Source: Oscheius dolichura (lineage: Eukaryota; Nematoda; Chromadorea; Rhabditida; Rhabditidae). From it: a stretch of DNA of 64,000 bases. This document shows positions 23,141 through 34,289 of the stretch, one piece after another. The position numbers were made by a program, and so were the translations under genes. Where the stretch lies: NCBI GenBank assembly GCA_932521035.1, contig OW051497.1:5704001-5768000 (forward strand), in the 5' to 3' direction. Under the pieces are notes generated by a model. It was not told where the DNA came from. It searched no databases and saw only the letters and a list, made by a program, of their open reading frames with translations. How positions within the stretch are numbered: the stretch's first letter is position 1; each line of letters begins with the position of its first letter.

Positions 23141-24641
23141 ATGGAGTCCGACGGGCGTCTCAAAGCCTACAAATTTGTGGCCTATGCCGCCGTATCGTTT
23201 TCTGTTGTAGCCGTACTGAGTGTTGTTCTTACCTTGCCCATGGTTTACAACTACGTCAGTCATGTCAGGAAACAAATGCACCACGAGATCGCATTTTGTA
23301 AGGTTAGTACTATCTTTCAATTCAGGCATACTCTTTCCTTTCTACTCTTGAAAACTCTTCCTCTGTCTTTCGGATCAAATTAAAAGAAAGCAGTTTTTTT
23401 TAACGGGTCGTTATCAAATTCTTTCGGCGGAAACAAAAACTTTCGATCTTATCAGATTTCTCGCCTGTTATCATTCGCATCTTCCAGGGATCGGCTAAGG
23501 ACATCTTCGTCGAAGTCAATTACATGAAATCTGTTTCTTCTGGACCTGCTGCCCCAAGAAACCGTACCGCTCGCCAGGCCTATGGAGGACCTGAAGTCAA
23601 TCCTGCTCCTAACCTCCAGTGCGAAGGATGCTGCCTCCCCGGGCCACCTGGACCTGCTGGTGGTAATTATTTTTTTCTCTCGCTAAAGTAATATATGTCT
23701 ACCTGTCTGTGCTTCCGACGATTAGCGCGCACTCCACACAGAAAAGGATGCGTCTCGTCGTCTCTTAGTTCCTACGCAAACATGAAATACTTTTTCAGCT
23801 GCTGGAAAGCCTGGAAAGCCCGGACATCCTGGAGCCCCTGGAACTCCCGGAACCCCTGGAAAACCACCAACTGCGCCTTGCGAGCCGGTGATTTCGCCGC
23901 CATCTCCGGTTCACCTACTGTTTTAGACGACTCCTCCTCCATGCAAACCTTGCCCGCCCGGTCCTCCCGGACCCCCAGGACCCCCAGGAAGCCCTGGAGA
24001 CCCAGGAGAGGCTGGCACCCCCGGAAGAAATGGAAATGATGGTGATTAATTCAATTAAAGGGTTAATGAAATCGATTACAGGCACACCTGGCCTTTCTGG
24101 ACCTAGGGGGCCGCCCGGTCCTGCAGGCGAAGCTGGACAAGCTGGACCTCAAGGAGATGCTGGAATTCCTGGTTAGCTTGATGCTTTAAACATTCTTTAA
24201 TACTTCGTTTTAGCCGTCGCTGAACAACTCACTCCTGGATCGCCGGGCGAACCTGGAGATATCGGTTAGCAGTTATTAAGTATAAATGAACCCCATATTA
24301 AGGACCCGCTGGACCTCCCGGATCTCCTGGAGCCCCTGGAAAGGACGGACCCCCCGGAAATCCTGGACCCAAAGGTAAAATTAACATTTAAAGCGGCAGC
24401 TTTCAGCAGAACCTTTCAAAATTTAATAGTAACTTTCTAACTAGCATCTATGATAAATACAAAATAACATAATATGTATAATTCAGGCCCGAGAGGAGAA
24501 GAGGGACCCCCAGGGGCTGACGGAGGACAAGGCCCCCCTGGACAACCGGGACCAAGCGGCAGCCCAGGAGAGAAAGGAATTTGCCCGAAATACTGCGCCA
24601 TTGATGGAGGAGTCTTCTTCGAAGATGGAACCAGACGCTAA
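23141..24641 (+). CDS. Nematode cuticle collagen (upstream copy)
   Basis: Structural protein of the cuticle. Begins [20 protein letters not shown], followed by a hydrophobic membrane or signal segment ([20 protein letters not shown]) and HHEIAFCKGSAKDIFVEVNY. A subtilisin/furin-like site (RNRTAR) precedes [14 protein letters not shown] and three main Gly-X-Y blocks separated by cysteine clusters (APCEP..PPPCKPCPPG). A conserved interruption (AGIPAVAEQLTPGSPGEPGD) breaks the repeat, and the end is GICPKYCAIDGGVFFEDGTR plus R. Eight exons; most introns interrupt a Gly codon after its first base, so exons are Gly-phase cassettes. AATAAATAT near 24723 is a likely poly(A) signal. Close paralogue of the collagen at 27969. 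Individual C. elegans orthologue not assignable. Confidence 0.93.
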
Positions 24642-24654
24642 TTCACTGTTGTTC

Positions 24655-25668
24655 ATCCTTATTCCGTTGTCATCGACTCACCGCTCAGATCTGTGCAATT
24701 GCCAAATTTTCTCGACACATGATAATAAATATATTGTTGTAATATTAGTTTACTAGGAAGAAAGGCGTTTACACGAAATGACCATATCGGCCATATTGTA
24801 GGGAATGTGTAAAAAATGAAGATGAAGGCCACGAAGAAGGAAACAAAGTGCAGATTCTTGTACCTAAGAATAGAAAGAATCAGTTTTTTTTCAGAAATAA
24901 GTAAAAGGACTTTAATTTTAAAAGTGAAAAGACAAGAGCCAAAAACAGGAAGAAATCATACCCGTCGATTGTGCCCACAGGGTAGTCGGGTTGCATTGCT
25001 TCACCCTGAATCCAAACACACAAAAAATTCCTATACTGCCACAATAACCTCGCGGTGACCTCGAGCTGGTCACAATGTTTCTTGATAAGTTGAAATTTAT
25101 AACCGAACTGGAAACTTGTAATATACCTTGTATTGCGTAATGTTAAGTAGTCTCTTCAAATTCTCACATTACCCTATAAGTGAAGCAGATTGGGATCAAT
25201 CAGCGTGATTTCACATCCTTTGATGGCAGTGTTTATTTTCTCCAATCCGTTAGTTTTCAGCATAGACATCATTATTCGCTGAGAGTCGACTCGGTTGATA
25301 CTCCACCTTAAAAATGGACTTTTAAACATGTCTGGGCTTTGTCGTTATTAGGTAGCCGATTTTGAAAATGTTGAAACATACCTATGAAAACGTGTATATC
25401 CCTCAGGCTCGAAGCGGATAGTTGTACCATTTAGAATTCTTTCCAGGGACCACTTAAAAATGTCTATCATGGGCACCGAAATTGGTTCCAATAAGAGAGC
25501 GTTAATTCATTCATTATCGTTAAAGAATTAGCAATTCCAGTATCTAACACGTTCTCTTCGAAACTCGTATATTCGTAGTAATTGTAATTGCTGACTGGAC
25601 TGTCGTTTATACCATGTCGGGTTTAACACCGCTTCTATTGAGAGAAAAGAGTGTGAATATATGTCACC
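24655..25668 (-). CDS. Unrecognised multi-exon gene(s) antisense between the collagens
   Basis: Several minus-strand exons with canonical introns. The 5'-most seen (from 25668, after GTTTTCAG) reads GDIYSHSFLSIEAVLNPTWY and runs into LQLLRIYEFRRER; next is WSLERILNGTTIRFEPEGYT plus RFH, then WSINRVDSQRIMMSMLKTNG ending IDPNLLHL and a TAG at 25174. Downstream, FGYKFQLIKKHCDQLE joins by a 54-base intron to GEAMQPDYPVGTIDGYKNLH and a hydrophobic segment (FVSFFVAFIFIFYTF). These may be one gene with alternative third exons or two genes; the donor of the exon ending RFH is in phase with either WSINR or an upstream extension of FGYKF. No start codon found for the first part. The 3' end overlaps the collagen 3' UTR. 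Family unknown. Confidence 0.4.
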
Positions 25669-27968
25669 CTGAAAACATAGGAGTTTGAAAAACGTAGATG
25701 TTAACACAGGAAGAAGAGAATACCCTAGGCAAAAATCAATGAAAGTACTTCTATCTAATCAAGATAGTGTACAGAGCAGACAAATACATCTGACTTTTAG
25801 AAAAATGAAGGAGATGTGCATTGAGAAAAAGAATGATACCCTCGTGGGGGTTCACTAAAGTTGCCAAGCACAAATCTTCACACTAGGAAACGAATGGTTA
25901 GAGCTGCGGCTGGGGATGGAGAGGAAAGAGGTTAAGAGTAATCACCCTGCTTAGTGAGCGCGCCTCTGGAAAACTCTGGTTGAGGCGCCAAAAGGGCACG
26001 ATGGCCTAAGTAAACATGTCTGTCTTGAAGGGCAGATCGAGACGCCTCATCCGTGGCATTTTCCGTGGGAACGCCGCTTCGGCATGAATTTTTCTACGTT
26101 TCTACAATGCTTGATGCAGAGGTCAGTGGGGCATTACACCAAGTTTGTACATCTTGAAGGCTATACCAGAAAAATAGGAAACTGACTGCACGACAGCAGG
26201 GAGAAGAGAACCGTTTTCATTCGGCTCTATCGATTTTGTCTACTTACTTTCGCCGGCTGATACCCAGTCAATGGAATTCATTTAACAGATCATTTTTCAG
26301 TCATTTAAAAAATTTCAAGCAGTCTTAGATGGTAGAAGCTTTCTCCGTCTTTCTTTCCCTATCCCCGCCGGTTCCCCGCAACAAAGAGGTCTCCAAGCTC
26401 TCATTCACTTCCGGAAGTCTCCCGTCCTTTCTTATTCACACCGCTTGAAGGCGTCCCATCTCTTCTTGCTTCCGAAAGTCATCCTTCTTTAGGGGTCTCT
26501 GTGCCTGGCGGACCTGTCCTCATGGCAGAAGGCTAATCTTTAGGCGAGGAAAATGCTCTTCATTTGTTCGTCTTTACGGCGGACTGTACAGAAAAAAATC
26601 ATAAAGTAAGAGATAAATAAAAAACCGACCGTCCTGGCCGGCCGCAGTAAAAAGACTGAATTCTTGCCTAATCCTTTTTTACCAGTGATTTAATCCGTCT
26701 TGACCAAAATAGCTTTTTGGTGAATAACGCACGCCCCCAATCTGTTAAATGTTTTGAATAGCACTGCGGTGATCCTCAGACCGAGAGCTTCACTATGACA
26801 TCCCACACTTCCTCCTTTCGTCATCCTCAATTTAACCGCTGGATATTGGCTGAGAGTTATTCTCGGACAGGAGAGATCTATCCTCTTGCTGGGCACTCCG
26901 TGGTCTGACCACGACCTCCACTGTCATCTGTCCGAGGAGATAGATCCAGAAGAGCGCGCCAAGCCTGCAAGAGGTTTAGACCCACCACGGCATACGGACC
27001 AGAATTTTTTCTTTGGCTCGGGCGACTGCGGGATGCTGGGCTTCTGCAGAAGACTGCTGAAATGTTCAAGACTGTTACCATCTTCTCCCCCTCTTGATCA
27101 AATAACCCCTGTGCTGCAAGTCGTTCCTGTATTCTTGAGTCGGAGTTTTCCTATTCCTGGTATCTTGGGGCCACTCAATTTCTACTGGAGTGTTTGTGGA
27201 CTTGGGGTGCATGTATCCATCATGGCGTCTTTGAATCTCTGTGGAGGAATCCTGATTAACAAAAGATGGGAAGCTCACCTCCTGAAAGTGAGGTAGCGAA
27301 ATTTCGTGAAGGCGAAAGTGTGTGAAGGGCCGTTTGTCATCTAATCTTCCCCCATTATCTACATCGCAATGAAGGGCAAAGAAAGTGTGAAGACGTTTTT
27401 CCAGATCTAGATAAAATTCCTCGACCTAATTTCACAGATTTTTGAGGTCTGAAAAGGATTAGGAAAGAGAGATCTCAAGAGGAAATTAAAGAGGAATGAG
27501 CCGCGAAACAGTGGATACTTGAAATACCGCCAGATACGGTGCCGCCTAAGAGCTTTTGGGATCCGTCATTTCCGACGGGGGCGGCTTCCTTTGACTCGCG
27601 GTGATAAGGACACAAGCTGAAAAGCTTCCCAGACATAAAAGGAAAAAGTCTCGCCGAAAATGCCCCTATATCTTTTTACAAGGTGATAAATGTCCGTAAC
27701 GAGCTTCCTTCCTGCAATCAACCTCGCCGCATTTGAGTTCAGAACCGGGTCAAGGAGAGAAAGTGACCAAGCGAAAGCTAATGCCGATACTCTCACCGCA
27801 ATGAAATTTGATCCCCTAAATTCTTTACCTAATTGCTCGTAAGGAGACTGTCTCAGTTCATCTCCGGACATATCCTCTCGATGGTTTTTGTCGTCCGCGA
27901 AATCGCCCGCCCTCCCACCGAGTGGCATAAAAGGAGATCTTACGTACGGATCGCAGTTGCTCGACACC
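25669..27968. other. Intergenic, 2.3 kb, no supported gene
   Basis: Open frames on both strands are short and shadow each other. The antisense gene at 24655-25668 may have a first exon here, not found. Immediately before 27969 lies the promoter of the downstream collagen. Confidence 0.3.
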
Positions 27969-29181
27969 ATGCACAGCGACGGCCGTCTAAAGGCCTATAA
28001 ATTTGTCGCCTATGCAGCCGTTACTTTCTCCGTCGTTGCCGTACTCAGTGTTGTTTGTACTCTGCCCATGGTCTATAATTACGTGAGCCAAGTCCGTCTT
28101 CATATGAGGAGTGAGATCTCATACTGCAAGGTTAGTGTCCTCTCTATCCTCTTTCTTAATACCTCATTTCTAGGGCTCGGCGCATGACATTAACGTTGAG
28201 ATTAACTATATGAAAGCAGTTACACTATTACAAAACGTTCCTCGAAACAGGACGCGTCGTGAATACAATGAGTCACCCGAAGTCCCGGAAGTTGACGCGT
28301 CACCTAACGTTCCTCCTAGCGCAGGAGGATGTGATTCGTGCTGTCTACCCGGACCACCCGGACCTCTTGGGCCAACGGGGCAACCAGGAAGGCCTGGACA
28401 TCCTGGAGCGCCAGGAACACCAGGCAGGCCAGGGAAACTATCTGACGCCCCATGTGAGCCTGTTACTCCCCCTCCATGCAAAGTGAGAAACTGTCTCTTT
28501 CTGTAAAATGACGATGTTTTAGCCTTGCCCACAAGGCCCAATGGGACATCCAGGACCACCCGGACCTCCCGGAGATCCTGGAGAGGGCGGTAAGTAACTG
28601 CCTATAATGGTTTATCATCCGTTTTGCAGGTACTGCTGGTAGAGCGGGAAATGACGGAGAACCGGGAAAAGTTGGACCTATCGGTAGGCTCTGGGGAAGC
28701 TGCTTAAAGTAATTTTTTAGGGCCACCGGGACCAGCTGGGCCCTCTGGAGAGCCTGGTCCGCCAGGGGAAGCTGGAATTCCGGCAGAAAGGTTGGCGAAC
28801 CGCTGCTTCAATATACGAACCACTTTTAAGCCTCGAACTCATCCCCGGAGATGCCGGAGAGCCAGGAGATGAGGGACCCCCTGGTCCTCCAGGACAACCT
28901 GGACAGCCTGGCATGGACGGACCTCCCGGTCCACCCGGAGAAAAAGGTTTATTTTCGGTCGGAGGATATTCACACTGTTTTAGGTTTATCCGGAACTCAG
29001 GGACTTCCTGGAATACCGGGTGCCCCAGGCAGACCAGGCCCCCCGGGACCAGCCGGAACTTCCGGAGAGCGAGGTAAGTTCACTTAAATTGGCCAATAGA
29101 AAAAACACCCGTTTAGGCATCTGTCCTCGTTACTGCGCTATGGACGGGGGCATCTTTTTTGAAGATGGAACTCGTCGATAA
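27969..29181 (+). CDS. Nematode cuticle collagen (downstream copy)
   Basis: Paralogue of the collagen at 23141 in the same orientation. Begins [20 protein letters not shown] with the same hydrophobic segment and [16 protein letters not shown]. The processing site is RNRTRR; then [14 protein letters not shown], Gly-X-Y blocks, and the cysteine pair [16 protein letters not shown]. It shares the repeat interruption ([20 protein letters not shown]) and ends [20 protein letters not shown]. Exon boundaries largely match the upstream copy, with most introns after the first base of a Gly codon, so the pair probably arose by duplication. AATAAATCTC follows the stop. A role in cuticle formation is certain for the family; stage and orthologue cannot be told. 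Confidence 0.93.
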
Positions 29182-29466
29182 ATTAACCGTTCCACGCCGG
29201 GTCATCCATGTCTCTCAGTGCAATCTCCGACATCCTAATAAATCTCAACTCTCGTTTTTAGTTTGAAAAGACTTGTTCTGTGTGTGGGTTATTAGGCTTC
29301 TCGTGCCACACTTGTACAAACTAGTTCAAGTTGGTAACAGGCAAACGGGAAAACACAATAATGCACCGGCTTATTTATTGTCTGGATAGTCGCGGTTATC
29401 TGAAGTTTTCTTATGGCAATCCCGTACTTGGCAAGGCAAGGAAGACTGGCAGATTGGGACAGCCCT

Positions 29467-31168
29467 TTAGAGTTTGAATCGCAGGGCTGCTTCTTTCTCG
29501 ATCATCTCAGCAATCGCCAGACTACTTGTGGCTCCCGGCGAAGGGGCATTCCTGACGTGGAGAACGCGCTTTGCCATCTGATAAAAACAATGTGGCAACA
29601 ACCGGGAAAGGACAAACTTCTCCTCTGCCGCCGTCAAATACGAAATCGTCTACGAGGTTTCCCATCGAGTCCATTGCTTGTGCCCGCACTCCGGCTGGGC
29701 CTCTAAAAGATTGCGAAAGTTCGTTGTCTAGACCGTCGCTTACCGCGTCACATCGGCCAGACGAATTTCCGGGATGAACCGCTGCAGTTGTTTTACTTGG
29801 GCACCGATAAATACACCTCGATACAGCTCGTTCATTCCAAAGGAGAAATATTTTCCTATCAATTTCTGCATACCACTAAAACGAGACGATTAGGGGAGAC
29901 TTAGGATGCTTACCTATAAGAGAGGGCATCGTACAGGTCGCTAGGCGACACGTCGAAATACGAGTAGCCTTCTCTTTTGTAGGCTAAAACAGCGTTTGGA
30001 CCTAACCATATGTCTCCGTTCATTCGGGGGGTGAAATGGACACCCAAAAAAGGAAATCTTGGATCGGGTACCTAAACATTGTTTTCACCGAAGAAAATAG
30101 AGAAAAACTTCACGTTAAAAGAAGAAATTTGATATAAACTAACCGGATAAACATTAGTTGACACGAGATATCGCTTTTCAGGTTTCAGTAAAAGATATTC
30201 ACCGCTAAAATGAACTTGGCTTCACAGAATCAATGTGAACTCACCGGAACGGAAGGATTTTGGGATCTCTGTCGCAACCAGTAAACATAGCAACTCGGTC
30301 CGAATGTAGTCCAGCACAGGTAATAAGTGAGGAGCAGTTAATGTCCGCTTGTTTCCTGGCAGACTTCAAACGTAAAGAATATTTCGGATCATTGGATTCT
30401 CCAATATCTGCTACTTCATAATTCGTGTAGACTGTGCCTCCGCGTTTCTCAAAGTCAAGGGCAAAACGGCGGGTAACTTCACCCCAGTCGACTATACCCG
30501 TGTGAGGAGACCAGATGGCTTTCATTCCCTGAAGTAGGCCTTCGAATAAAGCAAAAAAGGAGAACTACCTTGCAGTAGGGCTCGTACTCCTTGATTTTGT
30601 TTCCTTCAACGAAGATCACATCGCGGCAGCCATTCTTCTGGGCTCTCTCATACAAGGCATCCAATCTCGGAACTTCGTCCGGCTCTACAGCAACAATCAG
30701 TTTTCCAACCTTTTTGTATGGTACGTTGTTTTCGTCAAAGAACTTGTACGCCAAGTCAATGCCTAAAGCAAGAATAAAGCAAAGCGAACATTGTTGTTAC
30801 CTTTCACGCACATTTTAGCTTTCAGACTACCGGGGGTATAATAGATTCCGGCATGGAGTACACCGCTATTGTTTCCACTTTGATGTGCAGCTATATTAAA
30901 AACAAGATTATACAATCCATACAAAACTAACCAAGTCTTGTCTCCTTTTCCACTAGGGCAATTTTCAAATTGGGATAAGCTATCTGCAGTTGCCGAGCGC
31001 TGGCACAACCGACAATTCCTCCACCGACAACAACCAAGTCAAATTTCAAAGGGCCACTGAAAATCGATAGACAAAGGAGCAAAAGACTTACTCTGAAGAT
31101 AGTGGAGCATTTGAAATAGTCCTCACAGTTTGAAAACTGGTAGTGGCTCTTAGGAGGGAAGGTCGCAT
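29467..31168 (-). CDS. L2HGDH: L-2-hydroxyglutarate dehydrogenase, mitochondrial
   Basis: FAD-dependent mitochondrial enzyme that oxidises L-2-hydroxyglutarate to 2-oxoglutarate, a metabolite-repair reaction. The N-terminus [20 protein letters not shown] is a basic, Ser/Thr-rich mitochondrial presequence, followed by the FAD-binding Rossmann motif [19 protein letters not shown] (GxGxxG type). Later blocks are [123 protein letters not shown] and the C-terminal [20 protein letters not shown], all matching animal L2HGDH. About nine exons with 35-50 base introns. Start chosen at the ATG giving the presequence. Divergent from TAPT1, the two starts 244 bases apart. Confidence 0.93.
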
Positions 31169-31412
31169 TCTGAAAATACACTGGTCTGAAATTGGTTACA
31201 CTGATGAAAGCCAAGAAAACAGTTTGCCATGGAAAGCGTAAATAAGGTCTTGAACCGCACGTAAACGGGTATTATCTTATTTACGATTACGGTAGGTGCC
31301 CATACGTACGGATTTTTGGTCTGGAATAAACTCATTTATTAAAATCTACACCTGTTTCCTTGTTTTGTTTTGATTATATTGAAATTATGGTTTTCAGAGG
31401 TATTCGAACCTT
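31169..31412. promoter_or_regulatory. Shared intergenic region of divergent L2HGDH and TAPT1
   Basis: Only 244 bases separate the two start codons, so both promoters (or a bidirectional one) and both 5' UTRs must lie here. TTTTCAG at 31391-31397 is a possible trans-splice acceptor for the TAPT1 transcript. No specific binding site is claimed. Confidence 0.45.
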
Positions 31413-34049
31413 ATGGGAGATGCCGACTTCCGTGAGGTACGACGGCGAAAACCACCGGTATTCATGCATGGAGACCCGGAATCGAGCGAACTAGAAAACG
31501 AGGAAGAAGTCCCGCCGAGGTAGGATCACCCTGATTTATATCAAGTAAAAACTTTAAAGAAAGCCTTCCCGAATATCCTACAGCGATGATCTGAGCATTA
31601 TCTGTGACGACAGCGAACTGCGAGACAACGATTCAGGTAGATCCTCAAAACTTGAATGAAAAATAAACAATTGCAGTAACGTTTTCACCGGGAGATTCTG
31701 CCGAGCCCCTGCAATATGAACAAGTCCCCAGTTTCATCCAATATTGCTGGGAGGAACTCACAACGTAAGCTGTTTTTATATGTTATTTATCGATTTATGT
31801 TTAGCGGTTACAATTTACAAAATGATCATCAAAGTTATAACGAGAAAAGAAGGAAACTCTATGCATTGTTTCGGATTCCGGTCCAAGTGGAGAAGTTCCT
31901 TTTCTATGGCCAGCTGCAATGCAGTGATGCTTTCTTGTATCTCTTTACATTTTTACCAATTCGATTTCTGGTATGTATTTTTATATTTTTCAGAATAATT
32001 TTACGATTTAGATATCGTTAACTTGTATTTTTCGGTTTAAGAGGTGGGGTTCAGCAGAAATCTGTGATTTTCTTAAAGTGGGTATAATGGTTTGTTCGTC
32101 TATTGTCATGCTGAGCATTGGTGGGTCTTATAGAGAAATCGAAAAAGGCGTCAACTGTTACAGATACGTCGGTGGTTTATCATGAGGTTCGTAGTCAAGG
32201 TGTCATAAAGCTGTATATATTCTACAATATGCTGGAGGTTGCTGACAAGCTTTTTAGTAGTCTTGGACAGGTAGGAACACCTTTCATAATTTTCTATTCC
32301 ATTCCTGTTCAGGATATATTAGAAGCTTTGTTCTGGACGGCAAATGAGCCGTTAACATTGAGAAACCTAGCAAGGGCCGGTTTCCACTACTGCATTGCGG
32401 CAGTCTATGCTTCTGCCCATACGTTCCTTGTGTTGTTGCAAGCGACCACGCTCAATGTGGCCTTCAATTCACACAACCAAGCACTTCTGGCAATTATGAT
32501 GTCCAACAACTTCGTAGAGCTGAAGGGATCGGTGTTCAAGAAGTTCGCAAAGGCTAATCTTTTCCAAATGGCCTGCAGGTAAGAGACTGTTTAATACAAT
32601 ATTACAATGTTTTCCCAGTGATGTCAGAGAGCGTTTCCATATAATGGCCCTTCTCTTTGTTGTGATCCTGCGGAACATGGTAGCCGTCAATTGGAGTGCA
32701 GAACATTTCATAGAGATGCTTCCGGACGTGGTGTGTGTTTATTATCTTCGCTTTCATTTTCTTTTATTCTAGATAATGGTGTTGGGGGCGGAGTTAATAG
32801 TTGACTGGCTGAAGCATGTGTTTATAACGAAATTCAATGAGATCAACTCGGATGTGTACAAAGATTTCACTATAACCATTTCGTTCGACGTCGTCAAAAA
32901 CAGGGAGGCGTCTGCATTTAATGCGTATTCTGACCAAGTCTCAAGACGAATGGGTTTTATTCCTATTCCTCTCTCCATAATGCTCATCCGAGTTCTCACA
33001 CAGACTTTCAATTTTTGGCATCTTCCGACAGCACTGCTTGCTTGTACGTTTATTTCTATGAATAACCAGGAATACTCCGTTTAGTTACCGCATGGTTGAT
33101 ACTCCTAGCCGTGAAGATCTGCAATGGAATTATTCTTCTTGGAATGGCTTGCAAACACGTGGCAACTTATCGGAATCTTCAAACCCGAGCAGAACACGAT
33201 CTCTACAGGAAAAGAATGCTGTCTCAAAAGAGTAAGAGTGCTCCAAACTCTCCGAAAATCAGTCTTATTGACTTTACTGGTCAGTTTAATTTATCCTCCA
33301 AACGCGCGGTGTTTTACAGATGTCTGTCATCAACCAACTGGCAAGACGGATCTGACCGCGTCAGACGTGATTGATCAGCTGAGAAGAATCCAGGGGCAGG
33401 AGAGATGGAGTACGGAGAAGGAAGAGCTGCTGCCCAGGAGGACATATAGTCTGGCTAACTTACCCAGGTACACCCCTTACTATCCCCTCGTCGCACATAT
33501 AACCCTTTTCGATTACCTTCTCCTAGCAAAACACAATGGAAAATAGTTGGAGTAAATGAAATGTATCGCAATGTAAGAACGTGGTTATGCAAAAGCGGGC
33601 AGAAGGATTTAACCCATGTGGCTGAGTAGGTCGAAATGCCTGCTCTACAAACTTTTCTTCTATGCGCTGTCTGTCACGCCGTCTTCTATATGTGGTTCTT
33701 GGAACGTGACGTAATTGCTTCTTTTTGTCGGGGGCTTCTTAAAACGTTCCTTGGTTTTATTTAACCTCATCTTTAAGAGTAATCTCTCTTATTTTACAGA
33801 GCAACGCGGGATAACAGCGAGCCACCATCTGCGCCAATACCTGAGACAGAGGAAGCTCCTCATGATGGAGTCGTAGAAAAGGAGGAACCGTGAGTCCATT
33901 TGAGTCGTTGTTTCTAGTTTCTTGCTTTCAGAACTGCTCAGCCAAGCCCCAAGAAGAGAATGGCGTCTACCTCAGCAGCCGACGATCTCTCAACCGTTCA
34001 AGCGTACACCATGCTTCCTCCCGAACAGGGAGTCGAACGTATCGAATAA
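31413..34049 (+). CDS. TAPT1: TAPT1 homologue (transmembrane anterior posterior transformation 1)
   Basis: Polytopic membrane protein of the conserved TAPT1/Emp65 family, linked to ER, Golgi and centrosome/cilium function. The acidic N-terminus (MGDADFREVRRRKPP, DLSIICDDSELRDND) precedes SFIQYCWEELTTGYNLQNDH and EKFLFYGQLQCSDAFLYLFT, matching the vertebrate start of the domain. The hallmark block IKLYIFYNMLEVADKLFSSL plus GQDILEALFWTA is followed by VLLQATTLNVAFNSHNQALL, IMMSNNFVELKGSVFKKFAK, LPDVIMVLGAELIVDWLKHV, FITKFNEINSDVYKDFTITI, and SDQVSRRMGFIPIPLSIMLI. The C-terminal third is low-complexity, rich in Ser, Pro and Glu, and ends EQGVERIE. Twelve or so exons with consistent phases; one larger intron (~33470-33800). 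Very strong family match. Confidence 0.93.
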
Positions 34050-34289
34050 TTGCATATCCTTAGTAACCCCCGGTTAGTTTTCTTTCCCACCAATTGCCTC
34101 TGTTCTTCCTTTGGTTGTCTTTCGGGTCCTTTGCTTTCAACTGTTCATAACAATGTGATTTATTGATGTACTGTTTTTATAAAACTTCTCTAAAAATATC
34201 TCAGCACTGGTCGATAGCTTCAGTAGGATTAGTTTCAAACCGGTGTCGGTACTTCCTGAAACAAGATATTGTTCAGAACTGTTTGAGCT

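Noticed and set aside
27566-27970. 134-codon minus-strand frame upstream of the second collagen
   Set aside because: Overlaps the collagen start and its promoter; no domain; likely chance.
28206-28559. Minus-strand Gly/Pro-rich frames opposite the collagens
   Set aside because: Mirror image of Gly-Pro codons (GGN/CCN) on the plus strand, not independent coding.
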